Assembly (NCBI RefSeq): GCF_008629675.1
Contig: NZ_VWOX01000006.1
Location: 248,001-312,000, forward strand
DNA length: 64,000 nucleotides
Origin: Roseiconus nitratireducens
GTDB taxonomy: Bacteria; Planctomycetota; Planctomycetia; Pirellulales; Pirellulaceae
Reading direction: 5' to 3'
Shown: positions 19,571 to 27,767 of the stretch, piece by piece
How positions within the stretch are numbered: the stretch's first letter is position 1
Layout: the number at the start of each line of letters is the position of its first letter
The notes under the pieces: model-generated
Database searches by the model: none
Seen by the model: only the letters and a program-made list of their open reading frames with translations
What the model was told of the DNA's origin: nothing
Made by a program: the position numbers and the translations under genes

Positions 19571-20038
19571 ATGCGCCCAGAAATGTCTTTCTCTACCGAT
19601 CGTCGTGAGACAAGATGGCACGGAGTTCGTGCGATCTTTTCGGGCGTTTGTCTGGCGATTCCGTTGCTTTTGGCATGCAGCGAGAAGGCAGCGGCAAGCT
19701 GTGGGGATTGGCTTGCTCATCCCGCCGCTGCCCACCCCATGACAGCGAACCAGCCCACCGAGGCGGAAGCGTCGGTTGATACCGTCACGCTTGCTGACGC
19801 CATGCGGCACGACCAGATTCCGACCCGCCCCTGTAACGGGCCCGGGTGTCGCGGAGGCGTGCCAGTGCCATTTCCGTCAGCCGCAACTCTCTCGGTCCCT
19901 AGTCCGCAGGATTATTGCTGTCACTCGGCAGCGGCCCCATCGATCTGTTTCGAACTCGTCGAGTTCCTGGTGCCGAACGCATTCCTTTGCGAATTGCCTC
20001 GGCCTCTTCACCGCATCGATCGTCCGCCACAGGTTTAA
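19571..20038 (+). CDS. exported Cys-rich hypothetical protein
   Basis: 155 residues from ATG 19571; the frame is open upstream to 19436 without support. A signal peptide-like stretch (about 20-44) ends AAASCGDWLAHP. Further on are PCNGPGCRGGVPVP, DYCCHSAAAP, and CFELVEF, giving a Cys- and Pro-rich mature protein. Proteins with a C-G-D-[YW]-L motif right after the signal peptide occur in other planctomycetes (recalled). Function is unknown; a periplasmic, disulfide-stabilised or metal-binding role is possible. Confidence 0.6.
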   Translation: MRPEMSFSTDRRETRWHGVRAIFSGVCLAIPLLLACSEKAAASCGDWLAHPAAAHPMTANQPTEAEASVDTVTLADAMRHDQIPTRPCNGPGCRGGVPVPFPSAATLSVPSPQDYCCHSAAAPSICFELVEFLVPNAFLCELPRPLHRIDRPPQV

Positions 20039-20511
20039 TCCGGCGACGACACGATTTTGGTCGACCAGCCTGCGTCCCGTTGGATGCTGCGCTGGTTCAT
20101 CCGCACGCGAGCCGTTCTGCTGAACGCCTCGCTGCAACGATCAAATGATTGTCTGTCTATATCGGATGATCTGGCAGCGTCCCGCGTCGTTCTCCGTGGA
20201 CATGAGTGCTTCATGTTGCGGTCCGCTGGGGATCCTTCCCAGATCCCAGAACTTGGATGCGATTTGCTTGTCGGTTGAATGCCGGCATCCCGACCGATCG
20301 GTCGGGAGGAACACCGCCTTTTGTCGGTGCGCATCGTCTGATCAAACCGAATGAGGTCGCGGGCCGCTGACCCAAGAAGCTCGAGTGCGTGCGTCACTCG
20401 ACGGATGGTCCACGTCGCCCGAAACCCCCGGTGCGTTCGCTCCCGCCAAATGGAATTCGAGCGATCGGGTGCTTTCCCAATCCAATCACACACGAATCAT
20501 CGAGGAATGCA
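20039..20511. other. 473-bp upstream region of the membrane redox cluster
   Basis: No convincing gene. A minus-strand frame of 152 codons (20035-20493) has no motif and a composition unlike its neighbours. The segment holds the palindrome at 20288-20307 and ends in CGAGGA just before ATG 20512. It is the most likely control region of the following cluster. Confidence 0.5.
20288..20307. promoter_or_regulatory. perfect 20-bp palindrome, candidate operator
   Basis: Half-site TCCCGACCGA is followed directly by its exact reverse complement. Just upstream, TTGGAT (20253-20258) and TTGAAT (20275-20280) with a 16-bp spacer form a poor but possible promoter, which would place the palindrome at about +1 to +20, a usual repressor position. 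The inner ACCGATCGGT resembles TetR-type operators; the regulator is not in the window. Confidence 0.45.
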
Positions 20512-21111
20512 ATGTCCACCGCCACCTGTTCCGTCCCGCAAGCTTCCGATCAGCAGACTTGGATGGAAAAAATCAACGGCCCCTACCACAAGCAAGCTCT
20601 CTACCTTTACACGGCGATCGTGTTGGCACACTGGTGCGAACACCTGGCCCAGGCAATTCAGATTTACGTGCTGGGGTGGCCCATCCCGGAATCGCGAGGA
20701 GTCCTCGGACTCTGGTTCCCCTGGATGATCAAGTCGGAACTGCTGCACTACGGATATGCGTTGGTGATGCTGGTCGCGTTTTGGATCTTGCGGAAAGGGT
20801 TTGTCGGCCAGTCCTACCGATGGTGGATGCTGGCGTTCTGGATCCAGTTCTGGCACCACATCGAACACGCACTGTTGCAGGGGCAAGCGATCTTCCGGCA
20901 CAACCTTTTCGATTCGCCTGTACCGGTCAGCATCCTTCAACTCTTGATTCCACGGGTGGAGTTGCACCTGTTCTACAACACGGTCGTCTTTATCCCGATG
21001 GTCATCGCGATGTTCTATCACATGTTCCCGTTGCCTGGTGAAGCGGCACACCAGGGGTGTTCTTGCGCGTGGCAACCGCGCACGGCGCCGGCGACCGCCG
21101 CGAGCGCTTAA
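20512..21111 (+). CDS. His-rich polytopic membrane protein, first gene of redox cluster
   Basis: 199 residues from ATG 20512, with CGAGGA 5 bp upstream; longer frames were rejected. About five hydrophobic segments carry an unusual number of His residues placed in or at the ends of helices: LAHWCEHLAQ, ELLHYGYA, WHHIEHALLQ, VELHLFYN and AMFYHMF. The C-terminus has CSCAW. Such spacing suggests heme or copper ligands within the membrane, but no known family was recognised and no CxxCH heme c motif is present. It heads a same-strand series of membrane and redox proteins, separated from the next gene by 233 bp with hairpins. Confidence 0.75.
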   Translation: MSTATCSVPQASDQQTWMEKINGPYHKQALYLYTAIVLAHWCEHLAQAIQIYVLGWPIPESRGVLGLWFPWMIKSELLHYGYALVMLVAFWILRKGFVGQSYRWWMLAFWIQFWHHIEHALLQGQAIFRHNLFDSPVPVSILQLLIPRVELHLFYNTVVFIPMVIAMFYHMFPLPGEAAHQGCSCAWQPRTAPATAASA

Positions 21112-21164
21112 GTCAAGCTGGACAGCGCCCTCGGTAGCTGCGGGTTTATCGAGAACTCGATGGA

Positions 21165-21186
21165 GCGACCGTCGCTAGGCGGTCGC
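21165..21186. terminator. hairpin after the His-rich membrane gene
   Basis: GCGACCG (21165-21171), loop TCGCTAGG, CGGTCGC (21180-21186). It lies 54 bp after the stop of the His-rich gene. There is no T-tract. It may end or attenuate transcription between the first gene and the rest of the cluster. Confidence 0.4.
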
Positions 21187-21199
21187 AACGCGGAATACA

Positions 21200-21219
21200 C
21201 CACGCTCTGGCGAGCGTGG
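21200..21219. repeat. GCCA-loop hairpin repeat, copy 1
   Basis: CCACGCTC-TGGC-GAGCGTGG: an 8-bp perfect stem with a 4-nt loop (GCCA on the minus strand), flanked by GTAGC on the minus strand. Related copies are at 32660-32679 and 52155-52176, with compensating base changes in the stem. Confidence 0.65.
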
Positions 21220-21344
21220 CTACGTCAAGGTAGCGCTGTCGGGAAACCACACTCCGGAGAACACAGCTACACACCTTCAACCAAATGCTCGCTGCCACAA
21301 ACGCGAGCTGAAATCCATTCTCTTCAATAGTCACGAGCAAAATC

Positions 21345-21569
21345 ATGAATCTCGTTCGATCAATCATCTCGGTCTTTCTCATCGCATTGTTGGGCATCTC
21401 GATCGCCGGATGGATCTGGGCCGGCGGGCAGCCCACGCCAAAGATGCAGGGATCTCGCGTCGTGCTGGCCATCTGCGGATTCGCCTCAACGGGATGTTTG
21501 CTGCTGCTGTGGAGCGCCAAACCGGGACGCCCCTCGCAACAGCATCCCAGTCCGGCCGACGGGACCTGA
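21345..21569 (+). CDS. small membrane protein (two hydrophobic segments)
   Basis: 74 residues from ATG 21345. Two membrane segments: about 7-27 (SIISVFLIALLGISIAGWIW) and about 38-57 (VVLAICGFASTGCLLLLW), joined by a short polar loop with GGQPTPKMQG. No Shine-Dalgarno is seen. It is 61 bp before the lipoprotein gene on the same strand, which with its clear hydrophobic design argues that it is real. It could be a small subunit of the membrane complex encoded downstream; no family recognised. Confidence 0.55.
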   Translation: MNLVRSIISVFLIALLGISIAGWIWAGGQPTPKMQGSRVVLAICGFASTGCLLLLWSAKPGRPSQQHPSPADGT

Positions 21570-21630
21570 GTTTTTCAGGACCTGTTTTTTTCAGGCCCCA
21601 TGACCTCGCAACCTCGATGGAGACTCCGTG

Positions 21631-22104
21631 ATGGAGAACGATTCAATGCGAACCGACGGCGTCGCCAAGCGTCTGCCGACCTTTCCTTGGCGAACCGAAT
21701 TCGTCTCTGACCTTGCCCGCAGATCCGTGTTCCTGGCATCCGTCGGCCTCTTGGCGCTGATGACCAACGGCTGCAGTTCCGACCAAGCCCAGACTGTCCC
21801 CGTGAACGTGGACCTGACTTTTGAACCTGCGGAACCGATGGTTGGCGACTCAAAGGTGGATCTGCGGCTTACCGATCCGTCCGGCAATCCGATTGAGAAC
21901 GCTGCGGTGACACTGGAAGGCAACATGAACCACGCCGGGATGAAACCCTCCTTTTCGGAGCTATCCGAGCAAGATCCGGGTCACTACTCGGGGACGCTGG
22001 AATTCACCATGGGCGGTGACTGGTTCGTCCTGGTCGACGTCGAAATGCCCGACGGCACCACGGCCCAACAACAGATCGATGTCCCCGGAGTCAAGGTTCC
22101 GTGA
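21631..22104 (+). CDS. FixH/YtkA-like lipoprotein
   Basis: 157 residues from ATG 21631 (GTG 21628 and ATG 21646 are alternatives). The leader ends LLALMTNGCSSDQ, a plausible lipobox with the Cys lipidated. The mature domain is a beta-sandwich-type sequence: VNVDLTFEPAEPMVGDSKVDLRL, then NMNHAGMKPSFSEL, GHYSGTLEFTMGGDWFV. This matches the YtkA/FixH-like domain. The Met/His cluster N-M-N-H-x-x-M is reminiscent of copper-site motifs in periplasmic copper proteins. FixH/CcoH normally accompanies CcoG-type ferredoxins in cytochrome oxidase assembly, and here too a polyferredoxin follows with a 4-bp overlap. Confidence 0.75.
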   Translation: MENDSMRTDGVAKRLPTFPWRTEFVSDLARRSVFLASVGLLALMTNGCSSDQAQTVPVNVDLTFEPAEPMVGDSKVDLRLTDPSGNPIENAAVTLEGNMNHAGMKPSFSELSEQDPGHYSGTLEFTMGGDWFVLVDVEMPDGTTAQQQIDVPGVKVP

Positions 22105-23639
22105 CCGTGGCGCTGACCAGCAGCAACATCAAGGCGGATGCACCGTCGCCAGGCGCCCCGGACGGCGCTCGCCAGCAACGGCTCCGGACGTCGTTTGACG
22201 TCCTGAGGTTACCGTTGCTGGGGCGGTTTCTGCGTTGGCGCTATTCACGAATGTTGCTTCAGTCCTGTGTCCTGCTGTTGAGCCTGGTGATGATTGGACA
22301 CGCGTTCTGGGGACCCCAACTTGCTCCCAAGAACCTGGCAGCGTTGCTCACTTGGGTGCACTTCCGGGGCCTGGTCGTGATCGTCATTTTGTTGGCCGGC
22401 AACCTTTTCTGCATGGCCTGTCCCTTCATGTTGCCGCGTGAAATCGCCCGTCGGATTCATGCCCCGCGCTGGGACTGGCCACAGAAACTTCGCAACAAGT
22501 GGCCGGCAATCATTTTGTTTGCGATGGTCCTGTTCGCTTACGAACTCTTTGACCTGTTCTCCGACCCCTGGTGGACGGGCGCCTTGATCGTCGCGTACTT
22601 CGCTTTGGCAGCGATCACCGACGTGTTGTTTCGCCGCGCTTCGTTCTGCAAATATGTCTGCCCCGTGGGGCAATTCAACTTCGTTTGCTCGACGATGTCG
22701 CCGCTGGAGGTCGCCGTGCGTGACCGCGATGTTTGCGGGAACTGCGCCACCAAGGATTGCATCCGCGGAGTGCACCAAGAAGCGACTTCGTCGAAAGATG
22801 CGTTCACCAAAGGAGCCTTGCCGCTCGTTCAGCGCGGATGTGAGTTGGATTTGTTTCAACCTCGCAAGCGAGGAAACTTGGATTGCACATTCTGCCTGGA
22901 CTGTGTCTACGCGTGCCCCCATGACAACGTCGGGATCCTCACCCGTCTCCCCGCCGAGGAACTCGCCTATGAGGGGACTCGTTCGGGGATTGGCACGCCA
23001 GAGCGGCGATTCGATTTCACGGCACTGACAATCGTCTTTGCGTTTGGGGCGTTGTTAAACGCGTTCGCGATGATCAGTCCCGTGTATGCAGCTGAGCGAT
23101 GGATTGCCGATGTGACGGGCTTGCGAACGGAGTGGCCCATTCTGGCCGCGATCTTCGCCCTGGCGTTGGTGATCGAACCGGCGCTCTTGCTGGGGGCCGC
23201 CGCCAGTTTGACCCGCTTTTTCTCGCGATCCGACACACCCCTTTTGTCGATCATCAATCGTTACATCCGATCCCTGATCCCGATCGGGTTTGGCGTTTGG
23301 CTGGCGCACTACGGCTTCCATTTTTTTACGGGTCTGCTGACCGTGATCCCGGTCGCGCAGAACGCCGCCAAATCCACCGGGACAGCATGGCTCGGTCAAC
23401 CGCAATGGCAATTGGGCGGTTTGCCCGAAACGGTTGTGTACCCGTTGGAATTGGGATTCATGAGCCTTGGCTTGATCGGTTCCTGGATGATCGCCTGGTC
23501 GATTGCTTCCCAGCGATCCTCGAACCGCATTGCCTTGCGTTTCGCGCCCTGGGCAGCTTTGCATCTGCTGCTCTACGTCTCGGCCGTGTGGATCATGAAT
23601 CAGCCGATGGACATGCGTGGAACTTTTTTGGGAGGTTGA
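22101..23639 (+). CDS. NosR/CcoG-like membrane polyferredoxin
   Basis: 512 residues from GTG 22101, overlapping the preceding stop by 4 bp. About six or more membrane segments. Between early helices lies LFCMACPFM, a membrane-edge CxxCP motif like that of NosR/NapH. CKYVCPVGQFN follows, then a ferredoxin part: CGNCATKDC with GC further on, and CTFCLDCVYACPHDN, enough for two [4Fe-4S] clusters facing the cytoplasm. Three or more hydrophobic segments follow. Family members pass electrons from quinol or cytosolic donors to periplasmic or membrane partners, or reduce copper for oxidase assembly. Context with the FixH-like lipoprotein fits CcoG, but no oxidase genes are near. Confidence 0.85.
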   Translation: MTVALTSSNIKADAPSPGAPDGARQQRLRTSFDVLRLPLLGRFLRWRYSRMLLQSCVLLLSLVMIGHAFWGPQLAPKNLAALLTWVHFRGLVVIVILLAGNLFCMACPFMLPREIARRIHAPRWDWPQKLRNKWPAIILFAMVLFAYELFDLFSDPWWTGALIVAYFALAAITDVLFRRASFCKYVCPVGQFNFVCSTMSPLEVAVRDRDVCGNCATKDCIRGVHQEATSSKDAFTKGALPLVQRGCELDLFQPRKRGNLDCTFCLDCVYACPHDNVGILTRLPAEELAYEGTRSGIGTPERRFDFTALTIVFAFGALLNAFAMISPVYAAERWIADVTGLRTEWPILAAIFALALVIEPALLLGAAASLTRFFSRSDTPLLSIINRYIRSLIPIGFGVWLAHYGFHFFTGLLTVIPVAQNAAKSTGTAWLGQPQWQLGGLPETVVYPLELGFMSLGLIGSWMIAWSIASQRSSNRIALRFAPWAALHLLLYVSAVWIMNQPMDMRGTFLGG

Positions 23640-23643
23640 TGTG

Positions 23644-24279
23644 ATGGCTGAAACGACCAATTTGACCACGCTCCGTTTGCTCGCTCGGGCGTTCGCGATT
23701 CTGATCGGCGGCTCCGTCGGTTTCCTTTCCAACTCGACGAGCCGGGCGCACGAAGGTCCGCCGTTCCCCGTGTTGATGGACCAATCCCTGGCGGGCCGTA
23801 CCGTGTCGCTTTGGGCGGATCCGGATATCGGCGAAGCCACTTTCTACGTGATCGTCGAGGGTGATGACGTCAAGCAGGAACAATCCGAGCCGACGGTCTC
23901 CCTTTGGACCGAGCCCGTCAGCGGCAGGCTTGAACGGGTGGCCTACGCGACGCAGCCGCACCCGCAGCGAAATCACCTTCAATACGAGGCACATCCGGTC
24001 TTTGACAAACGCGACACCTGGCGGGTGGGAGTGACACTGGCAACGGACAACGGTACGACCGAAACGATCACGGCCGAAGTTGAATCAACGCCGCCGGGGA
24101 TGGGAGCGTGGGACCTGGCGATTTATTTGTTCCCATTCGCTCTGCTGGGCGTTGCCTGGATCATCGCCATGGCACGCCGGCGAATCGCGTTGCAGCGACA
24201 CATCCCAATCGAGCACCCGCGGTCCATCGCCGCGTCCAGTCACTCCGGCGCCTCGGCGATCCCAGGGGAGTGTGAGTGA
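23644..24279 (+). CDS. exported, C-terminally anchored protein with predicted N-terminal His
   Basis: 211 residues from ATG 23644; GGGAGG 8-9 bp upstream decides this start over GTG 23641. The signal peptide ends S-R-A before HEGPPFPVLMDQ, so cleavage would leave His as residue 1 of the mature chain. A beta-type domain follows (VSLWADPDIGEATFYVIVE; RVGVTLATDNGTTETIT). One membrane helix near 155-173 (LAIYLFPFALLGVAWIIAM) anchors a short basic cytoplasmic tail. An N-terminal His on a beta-sandwich is the copper site design of CopC-like proteins; this is inference. It is tightly packed between the polyferredoxin and an UnbV-like gene. Confidence 0.7.
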   Translation: MAETTNLTTLRLLARAFAILIGGSVGFLSNSTSRAHEGPPFPVLMDQSLAGRTVSLWADPDIGEATFYVIVEGDDVKQEQSEPTVSLWTEPVSGRLERVAYATQPHPQRNHLQYEAHPVFDKRDTWRVGVTLATDNGTTETITAEVESTPPGMGAWDLAIYLFPFALLGVAWIIAMARRRIALQRHIPIEHPRSIAASSHSGASAIPGECE

Positions 24280-27200
24280 TGAAGACAGACCGAAAATCCC
24301 GACAGCTCCTGATCGTCCTCGGGATCGCAGCCGTGCTGGCTGTCGCCGGCACCGCTTATTGGAGTTTGCGGCACGTCGAACGTCCCGAAATCGCCACACC
24401 TCCGGCAGCGTCGGAGCAAACGCTGTCCGATTTTTACACCAGCATTGCGGCTCTGGACGTCGAAGAGAATGAACGTGCGGCACGCGTGCTCGGCGACGCG
24501 GTCCAGCGTGAAGATCGCGAACCAGCTTTGTGGGCCAATCTCGCCGTCGCTCGACTGAGATTGAATGAACCGGAGAAGGCTCGCGAGGCATTGGAACGGG
24601 CCCTGGAACTCGCCGGCGATTCTCAACAGCTGGCGGTCCTGAACGCTCAAATCATGGAGTATTCGGGGCAGATTGAACCCGCGATCGAAGTTCTGCGTCG
24701 CGTTCACACCGATTGGCCGGAGAACGTGGCGGCAACCTATTCGCTGGTTTCCCTGTTGGGGCAGATGCGGGATGACCAATCCGAAGGGGAACGCATCGAG
24801 TTGCTCACCAGCATTCTGGAACATGCCCCCGGGAACCTCAAAGCGTTGCTCGAGCGGGCTCGAATTGCAGCAACACTCGACCGCGATCAACAGCTTCGGG
24901 AAACACTGAACGCGATTGCAAACCAGGGCGAACGATGGCCAGAGGACATCCGAACGCAACTGGATCAAGCGAGCAATGCCGCCGACCGAGCGGACAATCG
25001 AAATGCCGCGGTGTCGCTGACGTTCCTGGAGAACCTGCTCAAACCTCGCCCCGAATACCAGCGAAGTTTGGCGCAACTGGGTGTCTTGTCGGTCACGGCG
25101 GTCGGGACGCCGGTGCGTTCCCCGTTGCGACTGAAAGTGCCGCCGGCTCAAATCCCCGCCCCCGATTCGAAGCTGGCCTTCGAACCCACCTTCCCCTTTC
25201 GTTCAGCAGCGCGGCCGGACTTCGCGTTGGCGATGGAGCACTCGGGAGAGCGTCGCTCAACCCTACTGTCGCTCTCCGGAGATCAACTCCTCGTCGATGC
25301 CTCGGCCGCGCTGCCCTTTCCAGGATCGTCAAAATCCGCTGATCGCACCAGTCTGTGCGTCGCGGATCTGAATTCTGACTTTCGGCAAGATCTGGTTTGT
25401 GTCGGGGACAGGGGGGCTTGGATTTATGTCAGCAACGATGACTTTTCGTTCACCGAGCACCGAATCGATTCGGATGTCGCGACTCACCCCTGGAAAGGTG
25501 TCTGGGCCATCGACATTGAAGCCGACGGCGACTTGGATCTGCTTCTTAGCGACCAAGAATCCCAATTGTTAACGCTTCGAAATGACGGTGCCATGACCTT
25601 CACCGAAATGGCAGACGTTGTCCCTGCGTCCAAGGTGGTGCAATTGTGTCAAATCGATTTTGACACCGACGGAGATCTGGACGTGATCACGCTCGATCCG
25701 ACGGGTCAGTTGACCGCCTGGACGAATCAACGGGCCGGGTCCTTTTCGTCCGCAGTGATCCCCGCATCGCAAAAGCAACTTGCGACCGCCACCGGGGACT
25801 TGGATCGCAATGGTGAAATGGAGGTGATCTCGCTTGCCGACGACGGAGGGATCTGGTCTTCCGCGTGGGTTGATGGCGACTGGATGGTCACACGCGTTGC
25901 CAGTTCGAGCTTGAAATCCTCGCTGAAGGGAACACGGCCGGGTGCCCCCTTTCTTCACCTCGCGGACATGGACAACAACGGCGGCGTGGACGTGATCCTG
26001 GGAGTGGCACGGCAAACGGAGGTGTTGCTTGGCTCGGAAAACCTTTCCTGGATCGCGCTTGATGCCTCGCCAGAAATGATCCTGACATCGGTCGTCGACT
26101 ACAACGACGACGGCCGTCTGGACCTGGTCGGACTGTCGGAATCCGCAACGACCGTCGCCTTGAATCAAAGCGAAGCGAACTATGGCTGGCACGTGCTGCA
26201 ACCGATGGCAAACACGAACGCCGGTGACAAACGCATCAATTCTTTTGGCATCGGTGGACGAATCGATGTTCGTGCGGGAAGTCTGGTGCAGTCAAATCCG
26301 ATTGCATCGCCTCGAGTTCATTTCGGTTTGGGAAATCGCCCGCAAGCCGATGTGGCTCGAGTCATCTGGCCCAATGGTACCAGCCAAGCCGAGTTCGGGC
26401 TGAAACCCTTCGAAACACTTGTCGCGAATCAGCGGCTGAAGGGATCCTGTCCTTGGGTATTCGCTTACGACGGCGCGCAATTTCAATTCGTGAAAGACTT
26501 TCTGTGGCGATCTCCGCTGGGTCTGCGAATCAACGCGCAAGACACGGCGGGAATCACGCAAACGGAGGATTGGATCCGGATCCCTGGGAACCTTTTGGCC
26601 TCGGTCGAAGGCCGGTACCTGATCCGAATCACCGCCGAACTCTGGGAAACCCACTTTTTCGATCACGTTCACCTGCTTGCCGTCGACTTCCCCGATGACG
26701 CACGCGCATTCGTGGACGAACGCTTCATTCCCGCGTCAATGCCCCGACAGCGTGTCGCGCTGGTCACCGCGCCGAAACCGCTGCACAACGTCCTCGATCA
26801 CAAGCTTCGAACGCTCGATGAGCGACTGAAGTCCAACGACGGCGAATACGCGGACACCTTTGAACTGGGCGAGTTTCAGGGGATTGCCGAAGATCACTGG
26901 GTCCAATTCGATTTGCCACCGGAGGTTTCTGGTGACCGCGATGTGGTCATCGTCGGCCACGGCTGGATCTATCCGACCGACAGTTCGCTCAATGTCGCGA
27001 TCGCCCAGGGGCTTGCGACGCGTCCCTACGGGCTGATTCTGGAACAACAAGGTCAGGACGGACGTTGGAAGCTGATCCAAAATGACTTGGGATTTCCCGC
27101 GGGCAAGGGCAAAGATGTTCTGATTGCAATCCCCCCAGAATCCATCAAAGCTTCCCGCCGTTACCGGTTGCGAACGAACATGGAAGTCCACTGGGATTCG

Positions 27201-27767
27201 CTCCGGTGGAGTTATCTCCGTGACGACATCCGGCCGAAAATCACGGAATTGGACACCGTGACATCGGAATTGCGGTACCGAGGCTATTCCCGGTTGTTGC
27301 CGGTGCATCGAAGGCGCCCGGACACTCCGATTTACGAAATCGAAACCGCTCAGCCTCGCTGGCTGGACCTGGAAGGCTTTCACACCCGTCACGGCGACAT
27401 TGGTGAGCTGACGGGTGCCGTGGATGATCGCTACGCGATCGTGAATGCGGGCGACGAACTGGTGTTTGAGTTTGCCGCAATCGCTCCACCGCCAACGGGG
27501 TGGCGGCGAGACTTTGTGCTGGTCGGTGACGGCTGGGTCAAGGATGGCGATTTCAACACCGCGTTCTCAAAGTTCGTGCGTCCACTTCCCAGCCATGATT
27601 CCCCGCAGTACCGCGGGCCACTGCGACCATTGATGCAAGATCCTGTCCATCAAAAGCATCAATCGGATTGGAAAAAGTTTCATACGCGGTACGTGACTCC
27701 GAAACACTTCTACCAACAACTGTGGAAATCGCAATCCGCCGTTTCAGCGAATCCGAATGCCCCATGA
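24279..27767 (+). CDS. TPR - VCBS propeller - ASPIC/UnbV protein, 1162 residues
   Basis: ATG 24279 shares one base with the previous stop (TGATG); GTG 24276 is an alternative. An N-terminal membrane helix (about 12-30) anchors an exported chain. Residues about 60-230 are TPR-like (ALWANLAVARLRLNEPEKARE). About 290-640 holds FG-GAP/VCBS blades with calcium-type loops: DLNSDFRQDL, DIEADGDLDL, DFDTDGDLDV, DLDRNGEMEV, DMDNNGGVDV, and DYNDDGRLDL. An ASPIC/UnbV module comes next (GIGGRIDVRAG, HFGLGNRPQADVARVIWPNG). The last ~420 residues, starting near CPWVFAYDGAQFQFVKDF, form a further region of unknown type. Such proteins usually bind ligands or partners outside the cytoplasm. It overlaps the next ASPIC/UnbV gene by 4 bp. 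Confidence 0.85.
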   Translation: MKTDRKSRQLLIVLGIAAVLAVAGTAYWSLRHVERPEIATPPAASEQTLSDFYTSIAALDVEENERAARVLGDAVQREDREPALWANLAVARLRLNEPEKAREALERALELAGDSQQLAVLNAQIMEYSGQIEPAIEVLRRVHTDWPENVAATYSLVSLLGQMRDDQSEGERIELLTSILEHAPGNLKALLERARIAATLDRDQQLRETLNAIANQGERWPEDIRTQLDQASNAADRADNRNAAVSLTFLENLLKPRPEYQRSLAQLGVLSVTAVGTPVRSPLRLKVPPAQIPAPDSKLAFEPTFPFRSAARPDFALAMEHSGERRSTLLSLSGDQLLVDASAALPFPGSSKSADRTSLCVADLNSDFRQDLVCVGDRGAWIYVSNDDFSFTEHRIDSDVATHPWKGVWAIDIEADGDLDLLLSDQESQLLTLRNDGAMTFTEMADVVPASKVVQLCQIDFDTDGDLDVITLDPTGQLTAWTNQRAGSFSSAVIPASQKQLATATGDLDRNGEMEVISLADDGGIWSSAWVDGDWMVTRVASSSLKSSLKGTRPGAPFLHLADMDNNGGVDVILGVARQTEVLLGSENLSWIALDASPEMILTSVVDYNDDGRLDLVGLSESATTVALNQSEANYGWHVLQPMANTNAGDKRINSFGIGGRIDVRAGSLVQSNPIASPRVHFGLGNRPQADVARVIWPNGTSQAEFGLKPFETLVANQRLKGSCPWVFAYDGAQFQFVKDFLWRSPLGLRINAQDTAGITQTEDWIRIPGNLLASVEGRYLIRITAELWETHFFDHVHLLAVDFPDDARAFVDERFIPASMPRQRVALVTAPKPLHNVLDHKLRTLDERLKSNDGEYADTFELGEFQGIAEDHWVQFDLPPEVSGDRDVVIVGHGWIYPTDSSLNVAIAQGLATRPYGLILEQQGQDGRWKLIQNDLGFPAGKGKDVLIAIPPESIKASRRYRLRTNMEVHWDSLRWSYLRDDIRPKITELDTVTSELRYRGYSRLLPVHRRRPDTPIYEIETAQPRWLDLEGFHTRHGDIGELTGAVDDRYAIVNAGDELVFEFAAIAPPPTGWRRDFVLVGDGWVKDGDFNTAFSKFVRPLPSHDSPQYRGPLRPLMQDPVHQKHQSDWKKFHTRYVTPKHFYQQLWKSQSAVSANPNAP

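Noticed and set aside
20035..20493. 152-codon minus-strand frame in the gap before the redox cluster
   Set aside because: No motif, Arg/Ser-rich composition, and no ribosome-binding site; the region fits a control region better.
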